A stretch of DNA of 64,000 nt from Cellulosimicrobium cellulans (GTDB lineage: Bacteria; Actinomycetota; Actinomycetes; Actinomycetales; Cellulomonadaceae). The stretch's first letter is position 1. Every line of letters begins with the position of its first letter. The notes beneath the pieces were generated by a model that saw nothing but the letters and a program-made list of their open reading frames with translations, was not told the DNA's origin and did not search any database. A program made the position numbers and the translations under genes. The stretch spans positions 394,830 to 458,829 of the forward strand of contig NZ_VEGH01000002.1 in NCBI RefSeq assembly GCF_007679345.1. Direction: 5' to 3'. Below are positions 9,211 through 17,860 of the stretch, piece by piece.

Positions 9211-9687
9211 ATGACCACCGAGCCCCAGGACGCCGCCCCGCTGCCCGAGGGCTGGCACCTCATCCCGCCGGAGACGCTCGGGACGCCGGGCATCGCCTTC
9301 GCCGCCGCCCACGAGACCCCCGACGCGGGCTTCACCGCGAACGTCACGGTCGGGGTGCAGCGCTCGGCCGACCCCGGTCTGGTCGTCGCGCTCGGTGCCG
9401 AGGCGGTCCGGGCGATCGAGGCGACCGAGCAGGAGGTCGTCGTGGCGCGCCGGGAGCAGCGGGGCGACTCCGCGGTCGCGCAGGAGGTGCACTTCACCAC
9501 GACCGTCGACGGCGGGGCGGTGCCGATGACGCAGGTGCAGGAGTTCGTGGCGGTCCCGGTCGGAGACGGCGGGCCCGACCGGGTGTGGACGGTGTCCGCC
9601 ACCGCGACCCGGGCGCAGGCCGAGGTGCTCGCGGACGGGCTCGCGACGCTGCTCGACCAGCTGCGCGCGGAGATCGCGGGCTCCTGA
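9211..9687 (+). CDS. Hypothetical protein, 158 aa
   Basis: ATG preceded by GAGGAGACGC. No signal peptide and no membrane helix; the protein is acidic. The opening LPEGWHLIPPETLGTPGI and alternating beta-type segments (FTANVTVGVQ, AVPMTQVQEFVAV, VWTVSATATRAQ) loosely resemble the small LpqN/PsbP-type fold, but there is no lipobox, so it should be cytosolic. It ends 8 nt from the convergent ferredoxin gene. Function unknown; the fold suggestion is weak. Confidence 0.75.
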   Translation: MTTEPQDAAPLPEGWHLIPPETLGTPGIAFAAAHETPDAGFTANVTVGVQRSADPGLVVALGAEAVRAIEATEQEVVVARREQRGDSAVAQEVHFTTTVDGGAVPMTQVQEFVAVPVGDGGPDRVWTVSATATRAQAEVLADGLATLLDQLRAEIAGS

Positions 9688-9694
9688 GCGGCGC

Positions 9695-10669
9695 TCAGCC
9701 CCGGGCGGGCGGCGCCGACGAGCCGAACGGGTGCGCCCGCCGGTAGGCGCACACCGGGCACAGCCCGCCCTCGCCGCCGCCGAACGGCGCGCGGCAGCGG
9801 GCGCAGGTCCGGGTGAGCACACGGGCGACGTCGTGCACGCCTGCGCCGACGACCGCGGCCCAGGGCGGGGCCGGGGCCAGTCGCAGCGCGCCGGTCGGGC
9901 ACAGCTCCGCGCACCCGCCGCAGCCGGTGCAGGCGGCCACGTCCTGGCGCAGCACGACGGCGGCGGGTCGGTCGTCGGTGCCGACGAGGCGCAGCGCGTC
10001 CTCCGGGCAGCCGCGGACGCACACCCCGCACGCCGTGCAGCCGGGGGCGCCGAGGACGAGGACCGACCGGTCGGCGCCCCGGCCCGGGCACGCGTCCCCG
10101 GGGCCCGGTGACGCCGACCCCTGTCCGGCTCGTCCGTTCCCCGGCGCCTCCTCCGGCACGTCCGCCGGCCGGTCGGCCGGCACGCCCAGCGCGGCGAGGG
10201 CGTCGCGCAGCCGGGCCGGCTCGGTGCCCGCGCGCCTGCGCCCACCGGGCCGCACCGCCGCCGCGGGGGCGAGCGCCGCCCGCCTCGGCAGACCCAGCCC
10301 GGCGGCGTCCCTGACCGGGCGCGCCCGCGCACCGGGCGGGTCGCGCGGAGGGACGACGAGCACGCGCTCGGGCCGGCCCGCGCGGCGCAGCACGTCGTCG
10401 GCCGCCGCCGCGCCCGCGCCCGGGTGCACGTCGTGCACGGTGACGGACAGCGCCCCGGCCGCGACGAGCTCGAGGAACGCGGACGCCGGGAGGTCGGCGC
10501 CGCACCCCGCCAGCCGCACCGCGACGGCGCGGCGCGGCGCGCGCAGGCGGCCGGGCGTCCCCGCGCAGAGCAGGTGCAGGTGGACCGGGTCGGGGAGCCG
10601 GGCGAGCCAGCGCAGCACAGGACCGAGCGCGTCGGAGGCCTCCTGGGTGCCCCCGGACCCGCCGGCCAC
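9695..10669 (-). CDS. Dicluster ferredoxin protein with C-terminal zinc ribbon, linked to DMSO reductase genes
   Basis: 324 residues. The N-terminal ~190 residues match no family I recognise and are rich in Ala/Arg/Pro. Two 4Fe-4S motifs follow: CTACGVCVRGCPEDAL and CTGCGGCAELCPTGAL, then a CARC...CPVC zinc-ribbon pair near the C-terminus. The GTG start is 3 nt after the torD-like stop, so it belongs to the dms operon. It may pass electrons to or from the molybdoenzyme, or help its maturation. Both roles are inferred from context. Confidence 0.85.
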   Translation of the reverse strand: MAGGSGGTQEASDALGPVLRWLARLPDPVHLHLLCAGTPGRLRAPRRAVAVRLAGCGADLPASAFLELVAAGALSVTVHDVHPGAGAAAADDVLRRAGRPERVLVVPPRDPPGARARPVRDAAGLGLPRRAALAPAAAVRPGGRRRAGTEPARLRDALAALGVPADRPADVPEEAPGNGRAGQGSASPGPGDACPGRGADRSVLVLGAPGCTACGVCVRGCPEDALRLVGTDDRPAAVVLRQDVAACTGCGGCAELCPTGALRLAPAPPWAAVVGAGVHDVARVLTRTCARCRAPFGGGEGGLCPVCAYRRAHPFGSSAPPARG

Positions 10670-10672
10670 CGG

Positions 10673-11356
10673 TCAGCCGTCCGCCGTGAGCAGGGCCGCG
10701 TGCGCCAGCACCCCGGTGCCCAGCAGCGCCACGCCGCGGAAGAAGTCGGTCCGCGCGTGCCGCTGCACGAGGGCCAGGCAGTCGCGGCCCCAGGCGAGGG
10801 GGTGGTCGACAAGGAACTCGCGCAGCGCGACCGCGGTCGCGATCGCGCGCGCCTCCTCGCCGGCGTCCAGGGCGTCGAGCACCCGCAGGCTCAGGTGCGC
10901 GACGAAGTCGAGCTCGAGCCCCAGGTGGTCGTCGGGCTCGCGGTTGAGCGCCGGAGCGACCCGGTCGAACGCGCGGTAGGCGGCCCGGACCGCGAACGTC
11001 GGCGCCTCAAACAGCAGCCGGTCGCGGCTGCGGTGCACGGACTCGTACGGCGGGGCGAGGAGGGGTCCCGGGCCGGTGAACAGGGTCTGGTGGTCGCGGC
11101 GCAGCGCGGCGAGGTCGTGGCCCGCGCCGCTGCTGAGCAGTGCCGCCCCCTCCCGGGACCCCGGGTCGGTGAGCGGCCAGCCGTCCATCAGGCCGGGTGC
11201 GCGCAGCCGCCCGACGAGGCCCGCGTCGGGCGGCTCGAGCAGCAGGCGGGACAGCAGGACGCAGCAGCCCGCGAGGTCGTCGAGGTGCCGGGTCCACGCG
11301 CGGGGCCCGGCCGTGCCGGCGGGGGGATCGGCGGCGGTGCGCTCGGTGGGGGTCAC
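10673..11356 (-). CDS. TorD/DmsD family molybdoenzyme chaperone
   Basis: 227 residues, mostly helical, with the family hallmarks LRRDHQTLFTGPGPLLAPPYESV (the Y/F-x-x-L-F-x-G...PPYESV pattern) and ELDFVAHLSLRVLDA. Such proteins bind the Tat leader of DMSO reductase-family subunits and hold them until cofactor is inserted. It lies directly downstream of dmsA, its likely client. The GTG start was chosen because GAGGAG sits 7 nt upstream; a longer frame upstream is low-complexity Arg/Pro and unlikely to be coding. Confidence 0.88.
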   Translation of the reverse strand: MTPTERTAADPPAGTAGPRAWTRHLDDLAGCCVLLSRLLLEPPDAGLVGRLRAPGLMDGWPLTDPGSREGAALLSSGAGHDLAALRRDHQTLFTGPGPLLAPPYESVHRSRDRLLFEAPTFAVRAAYRAFDRVAPALNREPDDHLGLELDFVAHLSLRVLDALDAGEEARAIATAVALREFLVDHPLAWGRDCLALVQRHARTDFFRGVALLGTGVLAHAALLTADG

Positions 11357-11403
11357 GGCAGGGCTCCTCGGTGGGTGGGCTCGGCGGCGGGCGGTCGCGC
11401 GGG

Positions 11404-13842
11404 TCAGGTCCTCGTCACCTCCACCAGGTTCGTGTGCTGCGCGTTCCCCTTGGCCAGCGGTGACGGGTGCAGGCTCGTCAGCGTGTTGACGCTGCCGCCG
11501 AGGTCGACGCCGTCCTCGTCCGGCGCGAACCACGCGCCCTGCGGGATGGAGACCACCCCGGGCGCGATCCGCGGCGTCACGCGCGCGACGATCCGCACCC
11601 GCCCGCGGTCGTTGACCACGTCGACCGTGTCCCCGTTCTGCACGTCGCGGTCAGCCGCGTCGGCGGGGTTGATCCACATCTCCTGCGGGTGCGCCTCCTG
11701 CAGCCACGGGACGTTGCCGTAGGTCGAGTGGGTCCGGGACTTGTAGTGGTGCCCGATGAGCTGCAGCGGGTACCGCTCGCGCAGCGGGTCCTCGGGACCC
11801 TCCCGGGAGGCCAGGTACTCCGGCAGCGCGGTGATCCGGTCGCCGTCCGGGAGCACCCAGGTGTCGGCGATCTCCTGCAGCGCCGCCGAGTAGATCTCGA
11901 TCTTCCCCGACGGCGTGCTCAGCGGGTGGGCCTCGGGGTCCGCCCGGAAGTCGGCGAGCGGCACCACCGGGCCGTCGGGGTTCATCTCCTTGTAGATGCC
12001 CTGCTTCCGGAACGTCTCGTAGTCGGGGACGCCGGGGGTCAGCTCGCGCGTCTCCGCCAGCACCGCGCGCACCCACTCCTCCTGGGTCTTGCCCTCGGTG
12101 AAGTCGTCCGCGACGCCCATCCGCTCTGCGACGCCGGTGAGGATGTCGTACACCGGCCGGCACTCCCACATCGGCTCGATCGCCCGGTCCGCGAACACCA
12201 GGTAGCCGAGCGCGCCGGCGGAGCCCTGCTGCGCGAGGTCGACCTGCTCCGCCGTGGACGCGTCTGGCAGCAGGATGTCGGCGTACCGGGCGGAGACAGT
12301 CATCTGGTGGTCGATGACGACGATCGTGAGGTCGTCCGGCTCGGACAGGATCTCGCCGGTCCGGTTGATGTCGGCGTGCTGGTTGACCAGGGCGTTGCCG
12401 GCGTACTGCCAGATGAACCGGATGGGGGCGGTGAGCCGGTCGGCCCCGCGGATCCCGTCGCTGAGCGCGGTCATCTCCTCGTGCCGGACGATGGCGTCCG
12501 TCCAGTTGAACACCGACACCTCGGTGCTCACGGGGTTCTTCAGGGTGGGGAACGCGGCCGTCGCCATCGAGTACGCCGCCTCGCGGCCGCCGGTACCGCC
12601 GCCGGGCACGCCGATCTGCCCGATCATCGCCGCGAGCGTGAACACGGCGCGCGCGGAGTTCTCCCCGTTGGAGTGCCGCTGCGGGCCCCAGCCCTGGTTG
12701 ATGCTGCACGGCTCGGCGCTCGCGATCTCCCGGGCCAGCCGCGTGATGGTGCCGGCGGGCACCCCGGTGACCGCGGCCGCCCACTCGGGTGTCTTCGCCG
12801 TGCCGTCCGGCCCGCGGCCCAGCACGTAGGACCGGTAGGAGGACCCGGGGGCGGCACCGGCCGGCAGGTGGTCCTCGTCGAAGCCGACGCAGTACCGGTC
12901 GAGGAACGCCTGGTCGTGCAGGTCCTCGGTGATCATCACGTGCGCGAGGCCGGCGACCAGCGCCGCGTCGGTGTTCGGCCGGATCGGCACCCACTCGTCG
13001 GCGAGCGTCACCGCGGTCTCGGACTGCCGCGGGTCGATGACGATCGTGCGCACCTGCGACGCCTGCTTGGCCCGGGTGGTCACGAACAGCTCGCCGCCGC
13101 CGCTCATCCGGGTCTCGTGCGGGTTGTTGCCGAACAGGACGACGAGCTGCGAGTTCACCAGGTCGTCGAACGAGTTGCCCGACACCCACTCGCCGTAGTG
13201 GAACGGGTAGGCGGTGGTGATCTGCGCGGTCGAGTAGTCGGAGTAGTGGTTCAGGTAGCCGCCGAGCAGGTTCATCAGCCGGGCGACGCCGGTGGCGGCG
13301 GGCGGCCAGGAGCAGGCGACGGTGGCGCCCAGCACCCCGGTGCCGTAGTTGAGGTAGACCGCCTCGTTGCCGTACCGGTCGATCGTGGCGCGCAGCGCGT
13401 CGGCGACCGCGTCGAGGGCCTCGTCCCAGGAGATCTGCTCGAACTCGCCGGAGCCGCGCGGGCCGACCCGGCGCATCGGGTGCTTGAGCCGGTCGGGGTT
13501 GTGCACCCGCTGCCGGATCGCGCGGCCGCGGACGCACGCGCGGATCTGCGGCAGCTCCGGGTCGTCGCCGCCGGTGGGGTCGGAGTCGACCCGCGTGATC
13601 TGGCCGTCCTCGACGGTGAGCAGCACCGGGCAGCGGGAGCCGCAGTTCACCATGCAGGCGGACCACACCTGCCGAGGGCCGTCGGGGTCCTGCGCGGCCC
13701 GCGCCGGGGCGAGCGGCAGCAGCCCGAGGCGCGCGCCGGCCGCGCCCGCCGCGGCGGCCCCGCCGGCGGCGGCGCTCCAGGCCACGAACGACCGCCGGCT
13801 GACCGGGGCCTCGAGCGGGGTGCGGGGGGTGGTGGTCGTCAT
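11404..13842 (-). CDS. dmsA: DmsA-type molybdopterin reductase, catalytic subunit (Tat-exported)
   Basis: 812 residues. A twin-arginine leader (SRRSFVAW at residues 15-22, then an Ala/Gly hydrophobic stretch) precedes the N-terminal FeS cluster cysteines C63, C67, C71 and C103. Similarity to E. coli DmsA is visible along the whole length: SWPP at residue 178 corresponds to the Mo-coordinating serine of DmsA, and NNPHETRMSGGG, KTPEWA, GWGPQRHSNGE, GKIEIYS and the terminal SPLAKGNAQHTNLVEV all match. It should reduce DMSO or another S-/N-oxide outside the membrane as an anaerobic electron acceptor. Transcribed after dmsB and dmsC. Confidence 0.93.
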   Translation of the reverse strand: MTTTTPRTPLEAPVSRRSFVAWSAAAGGAAAAGAAGARLGLLPLAPARAAQDPDGPRQVWSACMVNCGSRCPVLLTVEDGQITRVDSDPTGGDDPELPQIRACVRGRAIRQRVHNPDRLKHPMRRVGPRGSGEFEQISWDEALDAVADALRATIDRYGNEAVYLNYGTGVLGATVACSWPPAATGVARLMNLLGGYLNHYSDYSTAQITTAYPFHYGEWVSGNSFDDLVNSQLVVLFGNNPHETRMSGGGELFVTTRAKQASQVRTIVIDPRQSETAVTLADEWVPIRPNTDAALVAGLAHVMITEDLHDQAFLDRYCVGFDEDHLPAGAAPGSSYRSYVLGRGPDGTAKTPEWAAAVTGVPAGTITRLAREIASAEPCSINQGWGPQRHSNGENSARAVFTLAAMIGQIGVPGGGTGGREAAYSMATAAFPTLKNPVSTEVSVFNWTDAIVRHEEMTALSDGIRGADRLTAPIRFIWQYAGNALVNQHADINRTGEILSEPDDLTIVVIDHQMTVSARYADILLPDASTAEQVDLAQQGSAGALGYLVFADRAIEPMWECRPVYDILTGVAERMGVADDFTEGKTQEEWVRAVLAETRELTPGVPDYETFRKQGIYKEMNPDGPVVPLADFRADPEAHPLSTPSGKIEIYSAALQEIADTWVLPDGDRITALPEYLASREGPEDPLRERYPLQLIGHHYKSRTHSTYGNVPWLQEAHPQEMWINPADAADRDVQNGDTVDVVNDRGRVRIVARVTPRIAPGVVSIPQGAWFAPDEDGVDLGGSVNTLTSLHPSPLAKGNAQHTNLVEVTRT

Positions 13843-13853
13843 GGCGGGCTCCC

Positions 13854-14792
13854 TCAGATCCCGATGCGGGCGTAGGACTCGAAGAACTGCACGCGGCCGA
13901 CCGTCTCGGCGACGAGCACGAGGACGAAGGCGCTGCTCGCGGTGACCAGGAGCAGCCGGCGGCCGCCCGCCGCGGCGGCCCGGTAGAGGAACAGCGCGAG
14001 CACGCCGGCGCCCAGCACCGCGAGCACGAGGCGCAGGTGCAGCCAGCCGCCGGCGGTGAGCGCGGCCGCCGCGGCGGTCGCCGCGGGGCTGCCGTCGTTC
14101 GCGAGGCCGAGCAGCCACGCGGGCAGGACGAGCAGCTCGACCGCGAGCACGCCGATCGACGCGAGGCCGATGCCGCGCAGGCTGCTGCGTAGCATCGCGT
14201 CCAGGACCGCCTCGGCGCCGTCGGCCCGCTCCGCGCCCTCCGCCCCCGGGCGCCGCGCGCGGAGGCTCGCCGCGACGACGAAGGTGGCTCCCACCGCGAG
14301 GCAGCCGAGCAGGGACGTCGTGGCGAAGAACGCCACCGGCGTCGTCCAGGTGTTCCAGGCCGGCACGGTGGGGATCAGGTACACCTGCGCGCTGGCCCAG
14401 ACGAACGCGAGCCCGACCAGCGCCGTCACCGCGGCGACCGCCTGCCGGATCCCCGGGGTGAGCCAGCGCCGCCACTGGCAGAGCGCGAACCCCGCGCCCA
14501 GGGCGGTGAACACGCAGCCCAGCAGGATCTCCCGGGACAGCCACGACGAGCCGAGGTTGTTCAGGACGTTGAGCAGGTTCACCGGGTTGCCCAGGTGCAG
14601 CAGCGACACCGCCAGCGCGGCGACCATCACCGGGCCGATCGCGTAGAGCGCGGGGTCCGAGAGCCGGTCGACGGTCGCGGCGGGGTACCGCCGGCGGGCC
14701 AGCACCTGCACCGCGCCGAGCACGACGAACGAGCCGACCGACATCTGGGTGAGCAGCGTGAACAGGACGAGCGGGAGCTCACCGACGTGCAT
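13854..14792 (-). CDS. dmsC: DmsC-type membrane anchor subunit
   Basis: 312 residues with about eight hydrophobic helices, beginning MHVGELPLVLFTLLTQMSVGSFVV, the normal DmsC N-terminus. It anchors DmsAB and oxidises menaquinol. Conserved SLLHLGNP and NNLGSSWLSREI are present. The ATG shares one base with the dmsB stop (TGATG), showing tight coupling. The gene stands between dmsB and dmsA, unlike the A-B-C order of E. coli. Confidence 0.9.
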   Translation of the reverse strand: MHVGELPLVLFTLLTQMSVGSFVVLGAVQVLARRRYPAATVDRLSDPALYAIGPVMVAALAVSLLHLGNPVNLLNVLNNLGSSWLSREILLGCVFTALGAGFALCQWRRWLTPGIRQAVAAVTALVGLAFVWASAQVYLIPTVPAWNTWTTPVAFFATTSLLGCLAVGATFVVAASLRARRPGAEGAERADGAEAVLDAMLRSSLRGIGLASIGVLAVELLVLPAWLLGLANDGSPAATAAAAALTAGGWLHLRLVLAVLGAGVLALFLYRAAAAGGRRLLLVTASSAFVLVLVAETVGRVQFFESYARIGI

Positions 14793-15415
14793 CAGATCTC
14801 CTCCGGGTTCGTGATGGAGCCGGTGCCCGCGTCCGCGGGCTCCGCGTGCCGGTGCGGGGTGATCACGAGGTTGGGCCGGGTGATCGACGGGTCGGGCAGC
14901 GGGGCGACGTCGGCGCGGTCGCCGTGCGCCGCCCGCAGGTCCGTGATGTCGCCGTAGTGCAGGACGCGGGACGGGCACGCGGCGACGCACGCCGGGTCGC
15001 GGCCCTCGGCCAGCTCGTCCGCGCACAGGTCGCACTTGGTCATCACCCCGGCGGACGGGTCGAACTGCGGCGCCGAGTACGGGCACGCCCACTCGCAGAA
15101 CCGGCAGCCCACGCACTTCGCCGGGTCGACCGAGACGATGCCGTCGGCGCCCTTGTGCATCGCGGTCGTCGGGCAGACGGCCACGCACACCGGGTCGTCG
15201 CAGTGGTTGCAGGAGATCGACGTGTAGTAGGTGAACACGTTCGGCGTGAAGGTGCCCGCGGCCGGGTCGGTGGACCAGCTGCCGCCGGAGTACTCGACCA
15301 CCCGGCGCCACGTCACGCCGAGCGGGAGGTCGTGCTTGTCCTTGCAGGCGACCTGGCAGGCCTTGCACCCCGTGCAGTACTGCTGGTCGATCCAGAAGCC
15401 GAGCTGCTGCGCCAT
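14792..15415 (-). CDS. dmsB: DmsB-type iron-sulfur electron-transfer subunit
   Basis: 207 residues with four ferredoxin-like cysteine groups: CTGCKACQVACKD, CNHCDDPVCVAVCP, CVGCRFCEWACP and CDLC...CVAACP. These hold four 4Fe-4S clusters that carry electrons from DmsC to DmsA. The start MAQQLGFWIDQQYCTGC is typical of DmsB and is preceded by GAGAGGG. It is the first gene of the operon; its 5' region holds a DosR-like palindrome. No signal peptide, as expected for a subunit exported with DmsA. Confidence 0.92.
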   Translation of the reverse strand: MAQQLGFWIDQQYCTGCKACQVACKDKHDLPLGVTWRRVVEYSGGSWSTDPAAGTFTPNVFTYYTSISCNHCDDPVCVAVCPTTAMHKGADGIVSVDPAKCVGCRFCEWACPYSAPQFDPSAGVMTKCDLCADELAEGRDPACVAACPSRVLHYGDITDLRAAHGDRADVAPLPDPSITRPNLVITPHRHAEPADAGTGSITNPEEI

Positions 15416-15586
15416 CGTCGTGCCCTCTCGTCTCGACGGGATCGCTGTGCTGCGACCCGTCGGGCTCGGTGGGCTCGGACGGCGGACGGCACAGGCTGGA
15501 CCCGTGCGGGCGTGGCGACGTCGGTGTCGCCAGCGGCTGTGCTCGCGCGAACCCGTCCAGTCTCCGAGCGCCACGCCGAGACCCCA

Positions 15587-15600
15587 GGGACGAATGTCCC
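15587..15600. promoter_or_regulatory. DosR/DevR-like palindrome upstream of dmsBCA
   Basis: GGGACGAATGTCCC has the GGGAC-N4-GTCCC half-sites and spacing of the actinobacterial DosR/DevR dormancy box. It lies 172 nt upstream of the dmsB start. Oxygen- or nitric-oxide-responsive control would suit an anaerobic reductase operon. The flanking bases of the full 20-bp consensus do not match, so binding is unproven. Confidence 0.5.
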
Positions 15601-15668
15601 GGTCGCCGCGATGACCTGCGGTGACGTGGGGTGGACTGAGGCTGCCCTTCGTCGCGGCCGAGCACGAC

Positions 15669-15702
15669 GAAGGGCCCGGCACCAGGAGGTGCCGGGCCCT
15701 TC
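15669..15702 (-). terminator. Strong hairpin downstream of ino1
   Basis: A perfect 15-bp stem (GAAGGGCCCGGCACC and its complement) with the loop AGGA. There is no clear U run, as is usual in such GC-rich actinobacteria. It lies 69 nt past the ino1 stop and probably ends the padR-ino1 transcript. Confidence 0.8.
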
Positions 15703-15719
15703 GGCCGTCGATCAGCGGA

Positions 15720-15792
15720 TCAGCGCTCGATCCCGCGGTCGCGCTGATCCTGCGTTCCGCTACGGGCGGGTCAGCGCTCGATCTCGCCGCGG
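15720..15792 (-). repeat. Duplicated 3' end of ino1
   Basis: The last codons and stop of ino1 (15771-15792) recur imperfectly at 15720-15738: both copies share TCAGCGCTCGATC followed by C(N)CGCGG. Start-to-start spacing is 51 nt. It looks like a small tandem duplication of the gene end that left a remnant before the terminator. Confidence 0.6.
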
Positions 15793-16865
15793 ATGAACTT
15801 CTCCACGAGCTCCCGGCCGTGCTGGTCCTCGTGCTGGACCGGCGGGGACTTCATGAAGTAGGTCGACGCCGACAGGATCGGGCCGCCGATGCCGCGGTCC
15901 AGCGCGATCTTCGCGGCGCGGACGGCGTCGATGATGATGCCGGCCGAGTTCGGGGAGTCCCAGACCTCGAGCTTGTACTCCAGGTTCAGGGGCACCTCGC
16001 CGAACGCGCGACCCTCGAGGCGGACGTACGCCCACTTGCGGTCGTCGAGCCAGGCGACGTAGTCCGACGGGCCGATGTGGACGTTGCGGTCGTCCTTCTT
16101 GCCGGCCAGCGGGCCGTCCTCGAGGTTCGAGGTGACGGCCTGCGTCTTCGAGATCTTCTTGGACTCCAGGCGCTCGCGCTCGAGCATGTTCTTGAAGTCC
16201 ATGTTGCCGCCGACGTTCAGCTGGTACGTGCGGTCCAGGATGACGCCGCGGTCCTCGAACAGGCGGGCGAGCACGCGGTGCGTGATCGTCGCGCCGACCT
16301 GCGACTTGATGTCGTCGCCGACGATCGGCACGCCGGCCGCCTCGAACTTCGCCGCCCACTCCGGGTCGGAGGCGATGAACACCGGCAGCGCGTTGACGAA
16401 GGCCACGCCCGCGTCGATCGCGGCCTGGGCGTAGAACTTGTCGGCCTCCTCGGAGCCCACCGGCAGGTAGGAGACGAGGACGTCCACCTTCGCGTCCTTG
16501 AGCGCCTGGACGACGTCGACCGGCTCCGCGTCGGACACCTCGATCGTCTGCGCGTAGTACTTGCCGACGCCGTCGAGGGTCGGGCCGCGCTGGACGGTCA
16601 CGCCGAGCGGCGGGACGTCGGCGATCTTGATGGTGTTGTTCTCGGACGCGACGATCGCCTCCGACAGGTCGAAGCCGACCTTCTTGGCGTCGACGTCGAA
16701 CGCCAGGACGAACTCCAGGTCGGAGACGTGGTAGTCGCCGAACTGCACGTGCATGAGGCCCGGGACCTTGGTGCTCGGGTCGGCGTCGGCGTAGTAGTGC
16801 ACGCCCTGGACAAGCGACGAGGCGCAGTTGCCCACGCCCGCGATCGCAACGCGGATGGCGGTCAT
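15771..16865 (-). CDS. ino1: Inositol-3-phosphate synthase
   Basis: 364 residues. Converts glucose 6-phosphate to myo-inositol 3-phosphate using NAD, the first step to phosphatidylinositol and mycothiol in actinobacteria. The Rossmann start [16 protein letters not shown] and the conserved [28 protein letters not shown] and [18 protein letters not shown] segments match the short actinobacterial/archaeal Ino1 type. The ATG overlaps the padR stop (ATGA). This pair matches Rv0047c-Rv0046c in M. tuberculosis, so autoregulation by PadR is likely. Confidence 0.95.
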   Translation of the reverse strand: MTAIRVAIAGVGNCASSLVQGVHYYADADPSTKVPGLMHVQFGDYHVSDLEFVLAFDVDAKKVGFDLSEAIVASENNTIKIADVPPLGVTVQRGPTLDGVGKYYAQTIEVSDAEPVDVVQALKDAKVDVLVSYLPVGSEEADKFYAQAAIDAGVAFVNALPVFIASDPEWAAKFEAAGVPIVGDDIKSQVGATITHRVLARLFEDRGVILDRTYQLNVGGNMDFKNMLERERLESKKISKTQAVTSNLEDGPLAGKKDDRNVHIGPSDYVAWLDDRKWAYVRLEGRAFGEVPLNLEYKLEVWDSPNSAGIIIDAVRAAKIALDRGIGGPILSASTYFMKSPPVQHEDQHGRELVEKFIRGEIER

Positions 16866-17518
16866 CCTCGCTCCTTCTGAGGGGGTTGTGCCGCGACGAT
16901 GGAGTCATCCTCGACAGCGTTCGTGCGGGGGTCGGCCGGACGGCCGGCACCCCGGGGACGGGCGCCGCGGTTGCTGCGCTCGTGGTCGATGAGGTCGTCG
17001 AGCCAGCGGACCTCGCGCTCGACCTGCTCGAGCCCGTGACGCTGCAGCTCGAGGGTGTACTCGTCCATGCGGACGCGGGTGCGGGACACGGAGTCCTTGA
17101 TGAGCTCCAGCCGCTCGGTCATCCGGGTGCGCCGGCCCTCGAGGATCCGCAGCCGGGTCTCGGCGTCGGTCTGCCCGAAGAACGCGAACCGGAAGCCGAA
17201 GTTCTCGTCCTCCCAGGCCGCGGGCCCGGAGGACGCCAGCACGTGCTGGAACTGCTCCTTGCCCTCCGCGGTGAGCTGGTAGACGATCCGGGCGCGCTTG
17301 CCGGCCAGGCCGTGCGCGGGCGCCTGCTGCGGGTCGGACCCCGCGATGAGGCCGCGCGCCACCAGCGACTTGAGGGCCGGGTACAGCGAGCCGTACGACA
17401 GCGCGCGGAACGAGCCGAGCAGCAGGTTGAGCCGCTTGCGCAGCTCGTACCCGTGCATCGGGGAGTCGTGGAGCAGGCCGAGGATGGCCGACTCGAGCAC
17501 GTCGGAACGTCCGCGCAC
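16862..17518 (-). CDS. PadR family transcriptional regulator
   Basis: 218 residues. The N-terminal winged helix has the family signature ([39 protein letters not shown]), followed by a long helical C-terminal region with a coiled-coil-like segment ([35 protein letters not shown]) used for dimerisation. The GTG start was chosen because GGAGG is close upstream. It is the first gene of padR-ino1, 29 nt downstream of a perfect 9-bp palindrome. The effector is unknown; control of inositol synthesis is inferred. Confidence 0.9.
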   Translation of the reverse strand: MRGRSDVLESAILGLLHDSPMHGYELRKRLNLLLGSFRALSYGSLYPALKSLVARGLIAGSDPQQAPAHGLAGKRARIVYQLTAEGKEQFQHVLASSGPAAWEDENFGFRFAFFGQTDAETRLRILEGRRTRMTERLELIKDSVSRTRVRMDEYTLELQRHGLEQVEREVRWLDDLIDHERSNRGARPRGAGRPADPRTNAVEDDSIVAAQPPQKERG

Positions 17519-17860
17519 CGTGGCCTCCCTCCCGCTGTCCGCATCGCGATGTATCGAACTGATACATCGGGGAGGGTAGGACGAACGGGGTGATCCGGGC
17601 AACACCTGGCCCGCGCTCGGCGTGGCGCCCGGCGCCGTCGGCGGTTCGCGGCCCAGGTCACGTCCTCGCGGGTCGCCGGACTGCCAGGATGTTCAGCGGG
17701 CCGGGAAGCCCCGCGGGGGGCCTCGTGGCGATCAGGTGAAGGTCGCCGGGAGGGGTCGCCCGCCCGCGGGCGCGGCACGCCCGCTCGCGCATACTGATCC
17801 GGGCCCGGACGGCTCCCTGCCGCCCGCCCTCCCCCCAGCAGTCCACAGGAAGGCAGTGCC
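17519..17860. other. Divergent intergenic region between padR and the class A PBP gene (342 nt)
   Basis: No gene found. It contains the padR operator (17547-17569) and, nearer the PBP gene, a CATACT -10-like hexamer (17790-17795) about 65 nt before the PBP start. Nothing else stands out. Confidence 0.55.
17547..17569. promoter_or_regulatory. Palindromic operator upstream of padR-ino1
   Basis: CGATGTATC-GAACT-GATACATCG: perfect 9-bp arms with a 5-nt spacer, 29 nt upstream of the padR start. The ATGTAT/ATACAT arms resemble PadR-family sites, so autoregulation is the simplest reading. Confidence 0.7.

Larger units (their letters stand above)
15416..15770. other. Intergenic region between dmsB and ino1 (355 nt)
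   Basis: No convincing gene on either strand. It holds the dmsBCA upstream region with a GGGAC-N4-GTCCC palindrome (15587-15600), the ino1 terminator hairpin (15669-15702), and a second copy of the last ~19 nt of ino1 (15720-15738). Confidence 0.7.

Noticed and set aside
11357..11533. N-terminal extension of the TorD-like protein
   Set aside because: Arg/Pro-rich antisense-like composition that overlaps the dmsA 3' end; the GTG at 11356 has its own GAGGAG.
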